From Bacteroidota bacterium (GTDB lineage: Bacteria; Bacteroidota; Bacteroidia; Bacteroidales; Porphyromonadaceae), in the NCBI GenBank assembly GCA_023396255.1, contig JAEWWU010000004.1:62001-126000 (forward strand): 64,000 bases of DNA. The letters are read 5' to 3'. Made by a program: the position numbers and the translations under genes. This document shows, in pieces, positions 8,499-17,625 of this stretch. Under the pieces are notes generated by a model that had not been told where the DNA came from, did no database searches, and was given only the letters and a program-made list of their open reading frames with translations. Position 1 is the stretch's first letter, and each line of letters starts with the position of its first letter.

Positions 8499-8506
8499 TA
8501 TTTTTG
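8499..8506 (+). promoter_or_regulatory. rdgB -7 box (TATTTTTG)
   Basis: TATTTTTG fits TAnnTTTG and sits 39 nt before the rdgB ATG in the divergent intergenic gap. No well-spaced -33 box is clear. Confidence 0.45.
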
Positions 8507-8544
8507 TACGACTAACAAACTATATTCGCTTACGCACAAAGTTA

Positions 8545-9153
8545 ATGGAAAAACTATTCTTTGCCACTTACAACCAACATAAGCTACAAGAAGCAGCCAA
8601 TATGTTGCAAGGAGTATGCATCCTTCATACTCCCCAGGAGTTAGGAATATACTCCGTACCAGAGGAGACCGAACAGACTTTGGAGGGCAATGCCATTCTC
8701 AAGGCCGAGGCTTTGTTTTCGGCGTGTAATTGCCCTTGTTTTGCCGATGATACGGGGCTCCTGGTGGATGCACTGAACGGAGCTCCCGGAGTTTATTCGG
8801 CTCGATATGCTGGAGAAAATGCAACCGATGCAGACAACAGAGCTAAACTTCTGCAAGAATTAAGTGCTCTCACCCACCCTCACAAAGCGCATTTTGCAAC
8901 CGTTATAGCCTATATAGACAGAAACGGGAAAAAGTGGCTATTTAGGGGAGAAGTACACGGTCATATTATAAATGAAGAAAGAGGTTGTAAAGGATTTGGC
9001 TACGATGCCATCTTTGTTCCAGAAGGAAGCAATCTCACCTTCGCCCAAATGGATTCGAACGAAAAAAATGCCCTTAGCCACCGCAGCCAGGCCATAGAAA
9101 AACTAAAACAGCATCTTATTAAGGAGTATTCTACACAGAATCAAAAGCAATGA
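8545..9153 (+). CDS. rdgB: Non-canonical purine NTP pyrophosphatase (RdgB/HAM1)
   Basis: A 202-residue HAM1-family enzyme that hydrolyses ITP, dITP and XTP to monophosphates. Signatures are FFATYNQHKLQEA at the start, FADDTGLLVDALNGAPGVYSAR in the centre (given here as FADDTGLLVDAL plus GAPGVYSAR), GFGYDAIF and KNALSHRSQA. The ATG at 8545 fits the family start; an in-frame codon at 8479 would add 22 unlikely residues. Confidence 0.95.
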   Translation: MEKLFFATYNQHKLQEAANMLQGVCILHTPQELGIYSVPEETEQTLEGNAILKAEALFSACNCPCFADDTGLLVDALNGAPGVYSARYAGENATDADNRAKLLQELSALTHPHKAHFATVIAYIDRNGKKWLFRGEVHGHIINEERGCKGFGYDAIFVPEGSNLTFAQMDSNEKNALSHRSQAIEKLKQHLIKEYSTQNQKQ

Positions 9154-9305
9154 AGCTTTTGATCGCTTTCTTATGAGCTTTCTCCAAATCGGTAATCAAG
9201 TAGTCTTTGAATTGCTCTTTTTCTCTCGAAAAAAGCTGATACTCCCCCTTACCCAAGTCTCGGCAAAGCAAAAAATGCGATGCTTGCCCATAATTCATTT
9301 CTCCA

Positions 9306-10352
9306 ATGTTCGACCAAGAGCAAGGCACCCTTTCCCCTTCCCATCCAAAGTCTAAAACCGGAGCACTCGTGCAGAAAGCCCTCCGTTGGATACCCATTTT
9401 ATTAGCTCCACTTCTTCTTTGGTGGGTATATAAAGGTATTGAGTGGCAAAAGGTTAACCAGATCTTAGAACAAGGGGTTAACTACAAGATTTTACTTTTT
9501 TCTCTCCTCTTTGGCACAATAGGCAATGTGGTTCGAGGGCTCCGTTGGCAACAGCTTATGGGACCGGCATACTCTCCCCAAAAGACAGACAAAATTAGCG
9601 TCATACTGGCTACTTTGGGCACCTATGCCGTGAATATGCTATTGCCTCGTGCCGGAGAAGTTTGGCGCTGTTCTGCAATTGCCAAAGGGCAAAAACGCTC
9701 TTTTGCTTTTTTACTAGGAACTGTTGTAGCAGAAAGACTTGCCGACATACTGGTCATTCTTATTATGACCATTGTCCTTGTTCTTGTCAAAGCTCCGGAA
9801 ATAGTTGGTTTGTGGAACACCTCATCCCATAGCAACCAAAAGCAATTACCCCCACTCTTCATCACCCCGCGGGGATACACCCTTGCTGCCCTGTTCCTCC
9901 TCTTGTGTGGGGGGATATGGTTTCTTCTAAAGCGCCCCTCTCTTAAAAGCAAGGTTAAGGAATTTATTCGCAAAGCAATTGATGGTTTGCAAAATGTTAG
10001 ACACCTATCCAATAAAAAACTGTTTGGTTTCTACACCGTAGCGATTTGGGGGTGTTATTTCCTATTTTTCTACATTCCTTTTTTTGCATTCTCATTTACC
10101 GAAACGCTCCCATTGGAGGCAAGTATGGTGGCTTTTTCGCTAAGTACCATTGCCATTGTCATTCCTGTTCAAGGGGGAATTGGACCGTGGCACTTTGCCG
10201 TAATATCTGCCCTATATCTTTACGGTGTGGATAAAACATCCGGAGGGAGCTTCGCTCTCATTGTGCACTCCATCCAAAGTATTTGGACCGTAATTATCGG
10301 TTTAATTGCTATATTTGTCCTAACTATTGTGAATAGGAAAGTGGCTACATAA
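9306..10352 (+). CDS. Lysylphosphatidylglycerol synthase TM-region family protein (UPF0104)
   Basis: A 348-residue polytopic membrane protein with about eight hydrophobic segments. It carries the family hallmarks NVVRGLRWQQL, LPRAGEVWRC, RLADILV and the late motif IPVQGGIGPWHFAV. It lacks the cytoplasmic lysyltransferase domain of MprF, so it is the flippase-like half only and its substrate is unknown. The first 20 residues are unusual for the family; a GTG at 9369 giving VQKALRW would be a more typical start. Confidence 0.85.
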   Translation: MFDQEQGTLSPSHPKSKTGALVQKALRWIPILLAPLLLWWVYKGIEWQKVNQILEQGVNYKILLFSLLFGTIGNVVRGLRWQQLMGPAYSPQKTDKISVILATLGTYAVNMLLPRAGEVWRCSAIAKGQKRSFAFLLGTVVAERLADILVILIMTIVLVLVKAPEIVGLWNTSSHSNQKQLPPLFITPRGYTLAALFLLLCGGIWFLLKRPSLKSKVKEFIRKAIDGLQNVRHLSNKKLFGFYTVAIWGCYFLFFYIPFFAFSFTETLPLEASMVAFSLSTIAIVIPVQGGIGPWHFAVISALYLYGVDKTSGGSFALIVHSIQSIWTVIIGLIAIFVLTIVNRKVAT

Positions 10353-10414
10353 ACCTTTCTCAAGGCTTTGCAGCCCCAGGCAACAAGTATTTAATCTTAA
10401 ACATCATTACTGTT

Positions 10415-11869
10415 ATGGCAACGGAGATCAAGCAACTTCAACCTCAAGTTCTTTGGGCATATTTTTATGATCTGACACAGATTCCTCGTCCAACTGGACA
10501 AATGGAACAAGTTAGAGCATACGTAATGGAGCAAGGAAAGAAATTGGGATTAGAAACCCTTCAAGACGAGGTTGGCAATGTTCTTATTCGCAAACCAGCA
10601 ACCCCCGGATTTGAAAACAAACCGGTAGTGACATTGCAAGCTCACTTAGATATGGTGCCTCAGAAAAATTCCGATGTGAAACACGATTTTTCCAAAGATC
10701 CGATAGATGCCTACATCGATGGTGAATTTGTCACTGCACGAGGAACTACTCTGGGGGCAGATAATGGCATCGGGGTTGCCATTGCCCTCACTGCGTTGGC
10801 CGATACCAGACTCGTACACGGTCCGCTGGAAGCTCTATTTACGATTGACGAAGAAGTAGGAATGGATGGAGCCAATGGGCTGAAATCCGGGTTTAGCAAA
10901 GGAGATATTCTCGTTAATATAGATTCTGAAGTAGAAGGAAACCTTTACATCGGTTGTGCAGGGGGCATAGATGTCAATGTCGAGTTGGAATACCAGGAAA
11001 ACACCACTCCCGACGACGATGAAATAGGAGTAAAACTATCCCTTACGGGGCTCAAGGGTGGGCACTCCGGAGTGGACATTCACCTCGGCAGAGCCAATGC
11101 CAACAAGCTGATGGCTCGCTTCCTAAAAGAAGCTATTTGTGACTGTGGCATCCGCCTAACCTCTTTTAATGGAGGCAATATGCGCAATGCCATTCCTCGT
11201 GAAGCTTTTGCCGTTATAACCGTGAAACCCGAAGATTGTGAATCTCTGTGGGAATTGGTTTCCGAATACCAAGATCTCTTTATCCGCGAATTTAGTGGAG
11301 TAGAGAGCAATATCCGCTTCACGGCCGAAAAATGCGACCTTCCACGGCACATTATGCCAGAAGAAATACAAGACTCCCTCATACACGCTCTCAATGCTTG
11401 CCAAAATGGCGTAGCATCTATGTTGAGCAGTTTTCCCGATACGGTAGAGGCTTCTTCTAACCTCTCCATTGTAGAAGCTGGCAATGGAAAGATTACCGCC
11501 AACTTCCTCGTTCGCTCTTCTTCGGACAGCCGCAAAATGTGGCTAGCCTCGTGCATTGAAAGTGCTTTCCTCCTCATCGGAGCCAAAGTAGAGATGGATG
11601 CCTCCTACACAGGTTGGCAACCCAATGCAGAATCCCACATTTTGGAAATTATGAAAGAGGTGTTTATTGAGTTTTATGGCAAAGAACCTGAAGTAAAAGT
11701 AATGCACGCAGGGTTGGAATGCGGCATCATCCAAGGAGCTATGCCCAATATGGATATGATTTCGGTGGGTCCGGAAATAAGACATCCCCACTCCCCCGAT
11801 GAATGTGTACATATTGCCTCTGTTGAGCGCACCTATAAAGTAATTGCCAAAACTTTAGGACGCATCTAA
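10415..11869 (+). CDS. pepD: Aminoacyl-histidine dipeptidase (peptidase M20/PepD)
   Basis: A 484-residue dizinc dipeptidase. Metal and catalytic segments are ALQAHLDMVPQ-like (TLQAHLDMVPQ), TTLGADNGIGVAIAL, FTIDEEVGMDGANGL, NIDSEVEG and, near the end, HAGLECGII and GPEIRHPHSPDE. The inserted lid domain contains GGHSGVDIH. It is cytoplasmic and splits Xaa-His and other dipeptides, which suits a peptide-fermenting anaerobe. It is followed after 25 nt by fabD. Confidence 0.95.
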   Translation: MATEIKQLQPQVLWAYFYDLTQIPRPTGQMEQVRAYVMEQGKKLGLETLQDEVGNVLIRKPATPGFENKPVVTLQAHLDMVPQKNSDVKHDFSKDPIDAYIDGEFVTARGTTLGADNGIGVAIALTALADTRLVHGPLEALFTIDEEVGMDGANGLKSGFSKGDILVNIDSEVEGNLYIGCAGGIDVNVELEYQENTTPDDDEIGVKLSLTGLKGGHSGVDIHLGRANANKLMARFLKEAICDCGIRLTSFNGGNMRNAIPREAFAVITVKPEDCESLWELVSEYQDLFIREFSGVESNIRFTAEKCDLPRHIMPEEIQDSLIHALNACQNGVASMLSSFPDTVEASSNLSIVEAGNGKITANFLVRSSSDSRKMWLASCIESAFLLIGAKVEMDASYTGWQPNAESHILEIMKEVFIEFYGKEPEVKVMHAGLECGIIQGAMPNMDMISVGPEIRHPHSPDECVHIASVERTYKVIAKTLGRI

Positions 11870-11894
11870 CACAAAGAAGAAATAGAACAAACCA

Positions 11895-12791
11895 ATGAAA
11901 AAAGCTTATGTATTCCCCGGACAAGGGGCACAATTTAGTGGAATGGGCTTGCCCCTGTTTGAGAACAATCCCAAAGCTCGTACTCTCTTTACTCAAGCAA
12001 ATGAAATCTTGGGATTCAGTATCAGCGATATAATGTTTCACGGTAGCGATGAAGACCTCAAACAAACACGAGTTACCCAACCTGCAGTATTCTTGCACTC
12101 GGTGGCATTAGCCATTGCTATGGGCGAAGATTTTGCTCCCGATATGGTTGCCGGGCACTCTTTGGGGGAGTTCAGTGCACTCGTGGCCTCTGGAGCCATT
12201 TCCTTTGAGAGTGGGTTACGTCTTGTTGCACGCAGAGCAGGAGCTATGCAAAAGGCTTGTGAAGTTCAACCCTCCACGATGGCTGCTGTATTGGGGCTTG
12301 ATGACCAAAAAGTGGTGGAGGTGTGCGAATCCATTCGCGAACATATCGTTGTGGCGGCCAATTTCAATTGCCCTGGGCAAGTAGTTATCTCCGGAGATCT
12401 GGAAGGGATCGACTTGGCTTGCGAAAAACTCAAAGAAGCAGGAGCCAAACGAGCCTTGAAACTCAAAGTTGGAGGAGCATTTCACTCTCCTCTTATGGAA
12501 CCCGCTCGAGAAGAATTAGCACAAGCCATAGAAACAACACAGTTTATGCGACCCATCTGCCCTGTTTACCAAAACGTAATCGGCAAAGCCTATACGGATC
12601 CTCAAGAGATAAAAGCCAATCTGATCGCTCAACTGACCGCACCTGTTCGGTGGACCATATCAGTACAAAATATGGTTGCCGATGGAGCTTCTCATTTCGT
12701 GGAGTTAGGTCCGGGCAGTGTGCTCAAGGGTCTAGTCAATAAGATAGCTCCGGATGTAACTGCCGAGAGTTTTGACCAGCTGTCTCTGTAA
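11895..12791 (+). CDS. fabD: Malonyl-CoA:ACP transacylase
   Basis: A 298-residue acyltransferase that moves malonyl from CoA to acyl carrier protein for fatty-acid synthesis. It shows FPGQGAQFSGMG at the N terminus, the nucleophile elbow GHSLGEFSAL, the substrate arginine in VARRAGAMQ and the histidine of GGAFHSPLM. Length is about normal. A GC-rich hairpin lies between fabD and ettA. Confidence 0.96.
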   Translation: MKKAYVFPGQGAQFSGMGLPLFENNPKARTLFTQANEILGFSISDIMFHGSDEDLKQTRVTQPAVFLHSVALAIAMGEDFAPDMVAGHSLGEFSALVASGAISFESGLRLVARRAGAMQKACEVQPSTMAAVLGLDDQKVVEVCESIREHIVVAANFNCPGQVVISGDLEGIDLACEKLKEAGAKRALKLKVGGAFHSPLMEPAREELAQAIETTQFMRPICPVYQNVIGKAYTDPQEIKANLIAQLTAPVRWTISVQNMVADGASHFVELGPGSVLKGLVNKIAPDVTAESFDQLSL

Positions 12792-12808
12792 ATTTGAATC
12801 ATAAACTC

Positions 12809-12844
12809 AGAACCGCCACTCTACCTTGTACTGCTGGCGGTTCT
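12809..12844 (+). terminator. Hairpin between fabD and ettA
   Basis: AGAACCGCCA/TGGCGGTTCT forms a perfect 10-bp stem with a 16-nt loop. The following CTATTTCACATTTT is only weakly T-rich, so this may be a leaky terminator or a processing/stability hairpin. Confidence 0.55.
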
Positions 12845-12869
12845 CTATTTCACATTTTACGCAAAAAAT

Positions 12870-14555
12870 ATGTCAGACGACAAAAAGATTATCTTCTCAA
12901 TGGTAGGGGTTAGTAAAATTTACCCTCCTCAAAAACAAATTCTCAAAAATATCTACCTCTCTTTTTTCTACGGTGCCAAAATCGGCATTATCGGTCTAAA
13001 TGGTTCGGGAAAATCGACATTGATGAAAATCATTGCCGGCATAGATAAGGAATACCAAGGAGAAGTGGTCTTTTCGCCGGGGTACTCTGTTGGTTACCTT
13101 TCCCAGGAGCCCCATTTAGAGCCGGGAAAAACAGTCAAGGAAGTGGTTACCGAAGGAGTAGCCCCCATTATGAATTTGTTGCAAGAGTTCGAAAACGTAA
13201 ATGAGCAGTTCTCCTTGCCCGAGGTCTTGGACAATCCAGACAAAATGGAAGAACTGATGAACAAGCAAGCCGAACTTCAAGATAAAATAGATGCAGCCGA
13301 TGCTTGGGATATAGACAACAAATTAGAGCGGGCTATGGACGCCTTACGTTGTCCTCCGGCCGACCAATTGGTCGATCATCTTTCCGGAGGAGAGCGCCGT
13401 CGCGTTGCTCTGTGTCGTTTGCTGCTTAGCAAGCCCGATGTTTTGCTCTTGGATGAACCTACCAACCACTTGGATGCAGAAAGTATTGATTGGCTGGAAC
13501 AACACCTACAAAACTACGAAGGCACTGTTATCTGTGTCACTCACGATAGATATTTCCTTGATCACGTAGCCGGATGGATCTTGGAACTCGACCGAGGAGA
13601 GGGCATTCCTTGGAAAGGCAATTATTCTTCTTGGTTGGAACAAAAGACCCTTAGAATGGCGCAAGAAGAGAAGCAAGCCTCCAAAAGAAGAAAAACCTTA
13701 GAGCGAGAATTGGATTGGATTCGAATGGCTCCTAAGGCGAGACAAGCCAAAGGCAAAGCACGTCTGAATAGCTACGAAAAACTTCTCAATCAAGACTCTA
13801 AAGAACAAGAAGAAAAGTTAGAAATATACATCCCGTCCGGTCCCCGGTTGGGTAATAAAGTCATAGAAGCTATCAGTCTCAAGAAGGGATATGGAGATCG
13901 TGTTCTTTTTGATAATCTCTCGTTTATGCTCCCCCCCAATGGTATTGTTGGGGTTATAGGACCCAATGGGGCCGGTAAAACAACGCTCTTTCGTTTAATA
14001 ATGCAACAAGAGCAACCCGATTCCGGTACGTTTGACGTAGGAGAAACCGTTGTACTTGGTTATGCTGATCAATCTCACAAAGACATAGATCCGGAAAAAA
14101 GTGTTTATCAAGTCATCAGCCAAGGAAACGAACTGATTCGTGTAGGGCAAAAAGAAATCAACGCCCGTGCCTATTTGTCTCGATTCAATTTTACAGGAGC
14201 CGACCAAGAGAAAAAGTGTGGAGTTCTTTCCGGGGGAGAACGCAACAGACTCCATCTGGCATTAACTCTAAAAAGCGGAGCCAATGTTCTCCTTTTGGAC
14301 GAACCGACCAATGATATAGACGTTAATACCTTACGTGCATTGGAAGAAGGTCTGGAGGACTTTGCCGGTTGCGCCGTAGTGGTGTCACACGACCGATGGT
14401 TTCTTGACCGTATATGTACTCATATCTTATCGTTTGAAGGAGACGGAAATGTTTACTTTTACCAAGGAACTTACAGTGAATACGAAGAAGACAAAAAACG
14501 TCGCTTAGGTAACGTAGAGGCCAATAAGAAAGTTCGCTATCGCGACTTGGTATAG
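12870..14555 (+). CDS. ettA: ABC-F ATPase, EttA-type translational throttle
   Basis: A 561-residue soluble ABC-F protein with two ATPase domains and no membrane segments. Domain 1 has GLNGSGKSTLM, signature LSGGERRRVAL and LLLDEPTNHLD; domain 2 has GPNGAGKTTLF, LSGGERNRLHLA and LLLDEPTNDID. The interdomain linker (about residues 240-320) is the basic P-site tRNA-interaction motif region. Length and C-terminal YRDLV agree with EttA, which binds the ribosomal E site and gates translation with energy charge. Confidence 0.92.
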   Translation: MSDDKKIIFSMVGVSKIYPPQKQILKNIYLSFFYGAKIGIIGLNGSGKSTLMKIIAGIDKEYQGEVVFSPGYSVGYLSQEPHLEPGKTVKEVVTEGVAPIMNLLQEFENVNEQFSLPEVLDNPDKMEELMNKQAELQDKIDAADAWDIDNKLERAMDALRCPPADQLVDHLSGGERRRVALCRLLLSKPDVLLLDEPTNHLDAESIDWLEQHLQNYEGTVICVTHDRYFLDHVAGWILELDRGEGIPWKGNYSSWLEQKTLRMAQEEKQASKRRKTLERELDWIRMAPKARQAKGKARLNSYEKLLNQDSKEQEEKLEIYIPSGPRLGNKVIEAISLKKGYGDRVLFDNLSFMLPPNGIVGVIGPNGAGKTTLFRLIMQQEQPDSGTFDVGETVVLGYADQSHKDIDPEKSVYQVISQGNELIRVGQKEINARAYLSRFNFTGADQEKKCGVLSGGERNRLHLALTLKSGANVLLLDEPTNDIDVNTLRALEEGLEDFAGCAVVVSHDRWFLDRICTHILSFEGDGNVYFYQGTYSEYEEDKKRRLGNVEANKKVRYRDLV

Positions 14556-14584
14556 GTTTATCACCTACAAAAGCCAAGGGAGTT

Positions 14585-15730
14585 ATGTTTTTTCGAGATA
14601 TTATTGGCTACGAAAACCTCAAAAAACATCTGATAGCACTTGCTCGCTCGGAAAGGATCCCACACGGGATTCTCTTCGAGATTGCAGATGGTATGCCCGG
14701 CATCCATTTGGCGTGGGCGTGGGCACAATACATCAATTGCACTAATAAGCAAGGAAACGACAGTTGTGGTGTTTGTCCGTCTTGCAAGAAGAGTGCTGCT
14801 CTTATGCATCCGGATATGCATTTTAGCTTTCCGGTAGCTAATGCCTCGCAAGAGAACAATCCTTGTGATGGTTATTTGGAAGAATGGCGCCGTTTCTTGT
14901 TTGACTCTCCCCCCTACGTCCTGCATAATCAATGGACCAACTATCTGGAGGCTGGTAACAGTCAACCCGTCATATATGTCAAAGAGGTAGAGTCCATCAT
15001 TCAAAAATTATCGACCAGCATATCAGAAAGCGGACACAGGATCGTTATCATTTACCAGATAGATAAGATGAATGAGGCCGCTTCGAACAAACTGTTGAAG
15101 CACTTAGAGGAGCCTCCCGAGAAGACTATTTTTATCAACATCAGCTGGCATCCTGAACTGCTTTTGGACACCATTGTCAGCCGATTACAAACCATTGAAT
15201 TTCCGCTTTTAAGCAAGTCGGAAATGGAAAATCTCCTAAACCTCCATTTCCCTAATACAATAGCAAGCACCAGAGAGCAAATTATGGCTGTTGCCGCAGG
15301 AAACCCAGGAATAGCACTCAACCTTGCAGAACACAACGAAGAAACAGAACAATACAAAACAACTACTGTAAACATTTTTTCTGCCATTCTACAAAGGAAT
15401 ACGGCACTGATGAAGCAATTGTCCGACGATATGGCATCTAACGGACGAGAATGGAATATACAAGTGCTCACGCAAATGAGCACCTTGGTCGAACAGCTTC
15501 TATACAGTAAGCTGACCGAAACACCGATGGTTACAGCTCGTAATTACACCGACCCAACCATTTTGACAACACTCTTCTCCTTGCTCACACCACAATTGGC
15601 AGGACGCATATACCAACTCTTAGAATCGGCGATCCAAGACATCAAGGGTAACGTTCTCTCCAAGTTGGTTCTCTTCAACACATTTACCCTCTTAACGCAG
15701 CACATTGCCAACCGATCCAAAGAGTTGTAA
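14585..15730 (+). CDS. holB: DNA polymerase III delta' subunit
   Basis: A 381-residue clamp-loader subunit. The N terminus reads FRDIIGYENLKKHL and ERIPHGILFE. Zinc-finger cysteines lie in NCTNKQGNDSCGVCPSCKK, and the sensor region reads KLLKHLEEPPEKTIFI. The P-loop position reads DGMPGIHLA and lacks the GKT core, as expected for a delta' that does not hydrolyse ATP. It lies 29 nt after ettA and 78 nt before trmD. Confidence 0.9.
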   Translation: MFFRDIIGYENLKKHLIALARSERIPHGILFEIADGMPGIHLAWAWAQYINCTNKQGNDSCGVCPSCKKSAALMHPDMHFSFPVANASQENNPCDGYLEEWRRFLFDSPPYVLHNQWTNYLEAGNSQPVIYVKEVESIIQKLSTSISESGHRIVIIYQIDKMNEAASNKLLKHLEEPPEKTIFINISWHPELLLDTIVSRLQTIEFPLLSKSEMENLLNLHFPNTIASTREQIMAVAAGNPGIALNLAEHNEETEQYKTTTVNIFSAILQRNTALMKQLSDDMASNGREWNIQVLTQMSTLVEQLLYSKLTETPMVTARNYTDPTILTTLFSLLTPQLAGRIYQLLESAIQDIKGNVLSKLVLFNTFTLLTQHIANRSKEL

Positions 15731-15774
15731 AGAACTCTCTAAAAATCTTTACGGACGGATTTACCGATTATACC

Positions 15775-15782
15775 TACCTTTG
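15775..15782 (+). promoter_or_regulatory. trmD -7 box (TACCTTTG)
   Basis: TACCTTTG matches TAnnTTTG and sits 26 nt before the trmD ATG. The -33 region is not clear. Confidence 0.5.
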
Positions 15783-15808
15783 CAGATACTGAGTACTAAA
15801 TTTTCCGT

Positions 15809-16495
15809 ATGAGGATCGACATCATCACCGTATTACCCGAATTAGTAGAACCATTCTTAAGTGCCTCTATTGTGGGCAGGGCTCAAAAGGAAGGATATTT
15901 GGAGTTGAAGATACACCAACTAAGAGATTATTCTTCCGATAAATGGAGACGAGTAGACGATTACCCCTATGGGGGAGAAGCCGGTATGGTAATGCAAATA
16001 GAACCCATAGACAACATAATTTCTACATTGCATTCTCAACGTAAATACGATGAGGTCATTTTCACCTCTCCCGATGGAGAATGCCTCACTCAAAATATTG
16101 CAAACGAACTTAGTCTAAAGGAAAATATTATCATCTTATGCGGGCACTACAAGGGGATAGATTATAGAGTAAGGGAACACCTTATTACCAGAGAAATCTC
16201 CATAGGAGACTACGTTCTCACCGGTGGAGAGATTGCCGCAGCTGTTATCTCTGATGCCGTAGTACGACTCATTCCCGGGGTATTGGGAGATGCCGACAGC
16301 GCATTATCGGACTCCTTTCAAGACAATTTATTGGCCCCTCCCATCTACACCCGCCCTGCTGAATACAAAGGGTGGCGCGTTCCGGATATTCTTCTTAGTG
16401 GAAATGAAGCAAAAATCGACCAATGGAAACACGAGCAGTCTATTCTCCGCACCAAGAGACTACGCCCTCACCTTTTGGGAGAAGAATTTGAATAA
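15809..16495 (+). CDS. trmD: tRNA (guanine37-N1)-methyltransferase
   Basis: A 228-residue SPOUT methyltransferase that forms m1G37 and prevents frameshifting. It begins MRIDIITVLPELVEPFL and carries DDYPYGGEAGMVMQ, LCGHYKGIDYRVRE and the knot motif SIGDYVLTGGEIAA. The usual end, including PPIYTRP and a C-terminal basic tail, is intact. pyrE follows after 24 nt. Confidence 0.97.
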   Translation: MRIDIITVLPELVEPFLSASIVGRAQKEGYLELKIHQLRDYSSDKWRRVDDYPYGGEAGMVMQIEPIDNIISTLHSQRKYDEVIFTSPDGECLTQNIANELSLKENIIILCGHYKGIDYRVREHLITREISIGDYVLTGGEIAAAVISDAVVRLIPGVLGDADSALSDSFQDNLLAPPIYTRPAEYKGWRVPDILLSGNEAKIDQWKHEQSILRTKRLRPHLLGEEFE

Positions 16496-16519
16496 GAATC
16501 ATTATAAAAATCAATAGAA

Positions 16520-17161
16520 ATGGATCAAACAACCTCACAGACCATAGCACGTATGCTGCTACAGATAAAGGCAGTAAAACTACAAGCCAAGAATCCTTTC
16601 ACGTGGGCTTCCGGTTGGAAGTCTCCCATTTACTGCGACAACAGAAAAACGCTCTCCTATCCCACTGAGCGCAGCTACATAAAGTGGGCTTTTTGCAAAC
16701 TAATTACAGAGCAGTATCCTCAAGCCGAATGTATTGCAGGAGTTGCCACCGGGGCTATTTCTTGGGGATCTTTGGTTGCAGATGCTCTGGGGCTTCCGTT
16801 TGTGTACATTCGTTCAGCCGCTAAGGACCACGGGATGCAAAATCTCATTGAAGGAGACTTAAAGAAAAACAGTAAAGTAGTTGTTATTGAAGACCTTATA
16901 TCTACAGGGGGAAGTAGCGTCAAAGCAGTAGAAGCTATAAAAGAGGCAGGAGCGGATGTACTATCTCTCATAGCCGTATATACTCACGGATTTAAGCAAG
17001 CCGAAGATCTTTTTTCTAGAATAAACATTCCTATGACAACGCTAAGCCACTACGATGATGTTATAGCAATGGCCGTTTCCTCGGGATATATTACTGCTTC
17101 TGAGGTAAAAATGTTGCAGGAATGGCGCAAAAATCCATCCGAATGGAATCCAACAGTCTAA
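16520..17161 (+). CDS. pyrE: Orotate phosphoribosyltransferase
   Basis: A 213-residue enzyme that joins orotate and PRPP to give OMP in pyrimidine synthesis. It shows NPFTWASGWKSPIYCDNR at the substrate site, IRSAAKDHG (catalytic loop lysine) and the PRPP motif VVVIEDLISTGGSS. It lies in a run with trmD upstream and an SRPBCC gene 13 nt downstream, the latter being a common pairing in Bacteroidales. Confidence 0.96.
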   Translation: MDQTTSQTIARMLLQIKAVKLQAKNPFTWASGWKSPIYCDNRKTLSYPTERSYIKWAFCKLITEQYPQAECIAGVATGAISWGSLVADALGLPFVYIRSAAKDHGMQNLIEGDLKKNSKVVVIEDLISTGGSSVKAVEAIKEAGADVLSLIAVYTHGFKQAEDLFSRINIPMTTLSHYDDVIAMAVSSGYITASEVKMLQEWRKNPSEWNPTV

Positions 17162-17174
17162 ATAGTGTTCCCCA

Positions 17175-17597
17175 ATGGATTTTGTTAGCAATATAAAAAC
17201 AGCTCCATTTTCGATTGATAAAGTTTTCGCCAAAGTCTCCGATTTGAATAATCTGAAAGGACTGCGACAGGAGACCGAGAAGGGTGTTATCGAATTTGAG
17301 CCTGTAGATTCAGATCGTTGTCACATTAAGGTGTCCAGTATGGCACAGCTAACGCTCAAGGTGGTAGACAGGACACCAACCAAGCAGGTTAAGTTGGAAA
17401 CCGAGCAAAGCCCAATATCAGCTACGCTATGGATACAACTCCTCCCTCATAAGGAGCAATCCGATAGCACTCTTATTAAGATAACTTTGCGGGCAGAACT
17501 CAACATCCTAATTAAAGGAATGGTTCAAAAACCTCTACAAGAAGCTGTAGAAAAATTGGCTCAAGTTCTTGAATCTATAGACTATGACCATATTTGA
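17175..17597 (+). CDS. SRPBCC (polyketide cyclase-like) family protein
   Basis: A 140-residue protein with the START/Bet v1-like pattern: an N-terminal strand (FVSNIKTAPFSIDKVF), a short helix pair, a strand-rich core and a long C-terminal helix (QKPLQEAVEKLAQVLESI). No ligand can be named. It follows pyrE by 13 nt and is probably cotranscribed with it. Confidence 0.75.
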   Translation: MDFVSNIKTAPFSIDKVFAKVSDLNNLKGLRQETEKGVIEFEPVDSDRCHIKVSSMAQLTLKVVDRTPTKQVKLETEQSPISATLWIQLLPHKEQSDSTLIKITLRAELNILIKGMVQKPLQEAVEKLAQVLESIDYDHI

Positions 17598-17625
17598 CCA
17601 AAAACAGATTGTAAAACACACTTCT

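Noticed and set aside
14585..15730. holB as a broken ATPase gene because its P-loop is missing
   Set aside because: Delta' subunits naturally lack a working P-loop; length and zinc cysteines are normal.
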